Origin: Plakobranchus ocellatus
Lineage: Eukaryota > Mollusca > Gastropoda > Plakobranchidae
DNA length: 27,236 nt
Direction: 5' to 3'
NCBI GenBank assembly: GCA_019648995.1
Contig: BLXT01005881.1
Coordinates: 648,042 to 675,277 of the forward strand
The translations under genes were made by a program, and so were the position numbers. The stretch's first letter is position 1. Every line of letters begins with the position of its first letter. The notes under the pieces were generated by a model. It made no database searches. It was given only the letters and a program-made list of their open reading frames with translations, and had not been told where the DNA came from. This document shows positions 25,200-27,236 of this stretch, piece after piece.

Positions 25200-26688
25200 T
25201 TTCTGTTATGAAAATATGATTCACCATTCAAAAAATTATTTTGATACACATGTGTAAGCTTATGAACAATCTGCATTATCTGAAAAATGATCTCTTACAT
25301 AGCAAAAATGATTTGTCATGAAAAACTCAGCTGTATGATGGGCTGAATGTTGAAAGTAGGCCTTTATTTTGTGTGATCTTTTTGTTTCAAAAGATCTTCT
25401 ATGATGACTAATGACTCTTATTTTGGTTTGGTAATTCTGAGTTTTTTTTGACTCTCTTAATAATACCTTTTCTTTTTACATATATTATGAATTTGGAATG
25501 TGAGGATAACTTATTGTAATCTGACAGCTTTTGAAAACTAAATCTTGGCTAAATTTTCAAACTGACTTTGCTTTTTGACTTAACAATCTGAATTACAAAT
25601 GTTGACGAAAGACAGCTGGTATCTTTGATGGGTTTCTTTTTTTGTTTATATTGCACTCTATTCTAGAATTTTGGTAAATCAAATGAGGCCTGGAGGATGT
25701 AAAATTAATTCCTGAAAATGTGTGCATCTCTGTTAAAAACAAAGTCATATTATGATATTATATGATATCATTATCTCATGTTTACCACGACTGATGTGAT
25801 TTTTAATAAACGACAATTTTTTTGGCATGTCATAAACGTGCATAGTTCTATTTTGCCCATATGCCTAGGTTTTTAACCCTCATTTTCTTAAATTCCTTAA
25901 ACATCTGTTTCATATTGTAGAATTACATTTGCTCTAGTATGATTTGTTGATTTTAGGTGATTTTTACAAATCATTAAATTTCGTTTTATTCTCAAAATCA
26001 ATTTTAGGGCCTTATTTCACTTCTTACTGACCAAATGATTTAAATTCATTATGTTCTGTGTTTATTTCATGTGAAAGACCTTGACTTGTTGCTTATAATT
26101 ATGTAAATATAATCCCTGTGCATAAACTATTTATTTTGAACAAAATTTTTCAATCTGCCAAAAACCCCATTTTTTACATTCCCTTCCAAAATATGCAAAA
26201 ATTGGCTGCAGCATTGTTTGACTTGGTTAAATAAAAGCCACATGTTATCGAACCCACCTGAAAAAAATTGAGTCTGTTGTCAATAACATTGTTTAAATGT
26301 TGAGAATATAACAGGAGCGTAGAGCTTGTACATTTTTAGTTATGGGAGTGTAAACTTGGCTTTCCATGTTGATGTTAAACATTTATAAAATGTTTAAAAA
26401 ATGACCAAAATTTCCAAATTTTGAAAAATCCTAAATTTTTCAAATACTAAGCCATATACAAAATTTTTACACCCAAATTCTCAGCTCACTGAGCTCTTTT
26501 TAATGATATAAAATCCACTAAAAACAAACAAAAAAGAACTCCACTTTCTTGGTACCTTCAATAAGAAATTTTGGTTTACGGTACCAAATAGAATGCTTAC
26601 ATATAATACTCTTTTCAGAAAACAGAATTTTAGTTGTTTTTTTTTTCCTCTCTTCAAGCAAAGTGAAAACATTATTTTTCTTAGCTGA

Positions 26689-26739
<51 letters not shown>

Positions 26740-27236
26740 TGTATCACTAGACTCATTTTATAGCCCAACTCATGTTATTTCCTTTTAAGGCATTTGAACA
26801 TTTGAGGGTTTTCATCTCTTTAAGGGTACCCAGATAAGGTAATTGATTTGACTGATGCATGCCTTAAGAAATTTTATTGTTGTATTTCATATAACATAAA
26901 CATAATCTAATGGCTCTCAGCCTCAGAAATAAATATATCTAAAATAGCATTTTGGCATGAGTATTGAGTTATGCTATTACGTTAGCCCAGTGATGATATA
27001 CCTTTCATGTTTCAACATAACAAAAGCTAAACAGCAGTTTCTAACTGTATCAAGGGCTCAAAATGTTGAATCCATGCAATTCCCTTACACTGATATCAAG
27101 ACCTAACATGATTTCTACAGTTGACTGAAAATTTCGAAATGATTTAATATCCAGAAATCAACAAAAGTAGCTATCACATTTTACAGTCACCTCAAAAAGG
27201 TAAGATGTTATTTTAAAAAAAAAATGAAAATAAAAG
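25200..27236. other. AT-rich sequence without recognisable gene
   Basis: No open frame here resembles a protein on either strand. T runs on the plus strand are common. If AGXT2 exon 1 lies in the window it should be on the minus strand between 21272 and the right edge, but I could not pick a convincing ATG plus phase-1 donor. Confidence 0.55.
26691..26740. repeat. (AT)n followed by a T run
   Basis: About 15 AT units (26691-26721) are followed by 19 T (26722-26740). This has the same TA-then-T layout as at 22208-22246. The Ile-Tyr repeat frames across it are artefacts. Confidence 0.92.

Noticed and set aside
26481-26788. Ile-Tyr repeat proteins on both strands
   Set aside because: They are translations of the AT microsatellite and adjoining T run.

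Overview
This is a strongly AT-rich, intron-containing animal nuclear DNA window with one recognisable host gene. Long introns, GT-AG splice sites, short exons, microsatellites, a tRNA-derived SINE, decayed LINE pieces and a four-N assembly gap all mark it as metazoan. I would guess a mollusc, perhaps a gastropod, but nothing here proves the taxon. There is no sign of prokaryotic, organellar or viral origin. || Main gene: twelve exons on the minus strand, from 21271 down to 6750, encode nearly all of an AGXT2-type alanine--glyoxylate aminotransferase 2. This is a PLP-dependent class-III aminotransferase that is mitochondrial in vertebrates. Every join is GT-AG and keeps the reading frame, and about 486 residues can be assembled (vertebrate AGXT2 is about 514). 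Only the 5' exon, carrying the start codon and most of the transit peptide, is not located. The PLP residues are all present: the NSGSEAN loop, the YHG aromatic, the Asp of IADE followed by VQTGFGR, the Schiff-base Lys in MAKGMGNG, and the Thr of FNTFGG. || Layout by position: 1-163 is a minus-strand tRNA-derived SINE. 617-641 is an N gap plus a poly-C run, followed by a SINE-head-like piece and an ATTG repeat. 1003-1200 is a GA-rich purine tract. 1205-6088 is gene-poor. 6089-6340 is an unexplained minus-strand open exon with an excellent splice acceptor and an in-frame stop. 6523-6528 is a likely AGXT2 poly(A) signal, and 6750-21271 is AGXT2. Its introns hold a decayed LINE reverse-transcriptase fragment (about 6890-7745), a LINE-tail-like piece (about 10490-10690), a TA microsatellite, a 46-bp tandem duplication and TAGATCTA-rich patches. 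|| 22320-25190, on the plus strand, is a broken multi-segment protein-coding relic with stops, frameshifts and intron-like gaps. I cannot place it in a named superfamily, but it resembles a repeated family of uncharacterised proteins I recall from aquatic invertebrate genomes. It is probably a dead DNA-type mobile element lying upstream of AGXT2 or inside its first intron. 25200-27236 holds no gene I can support.
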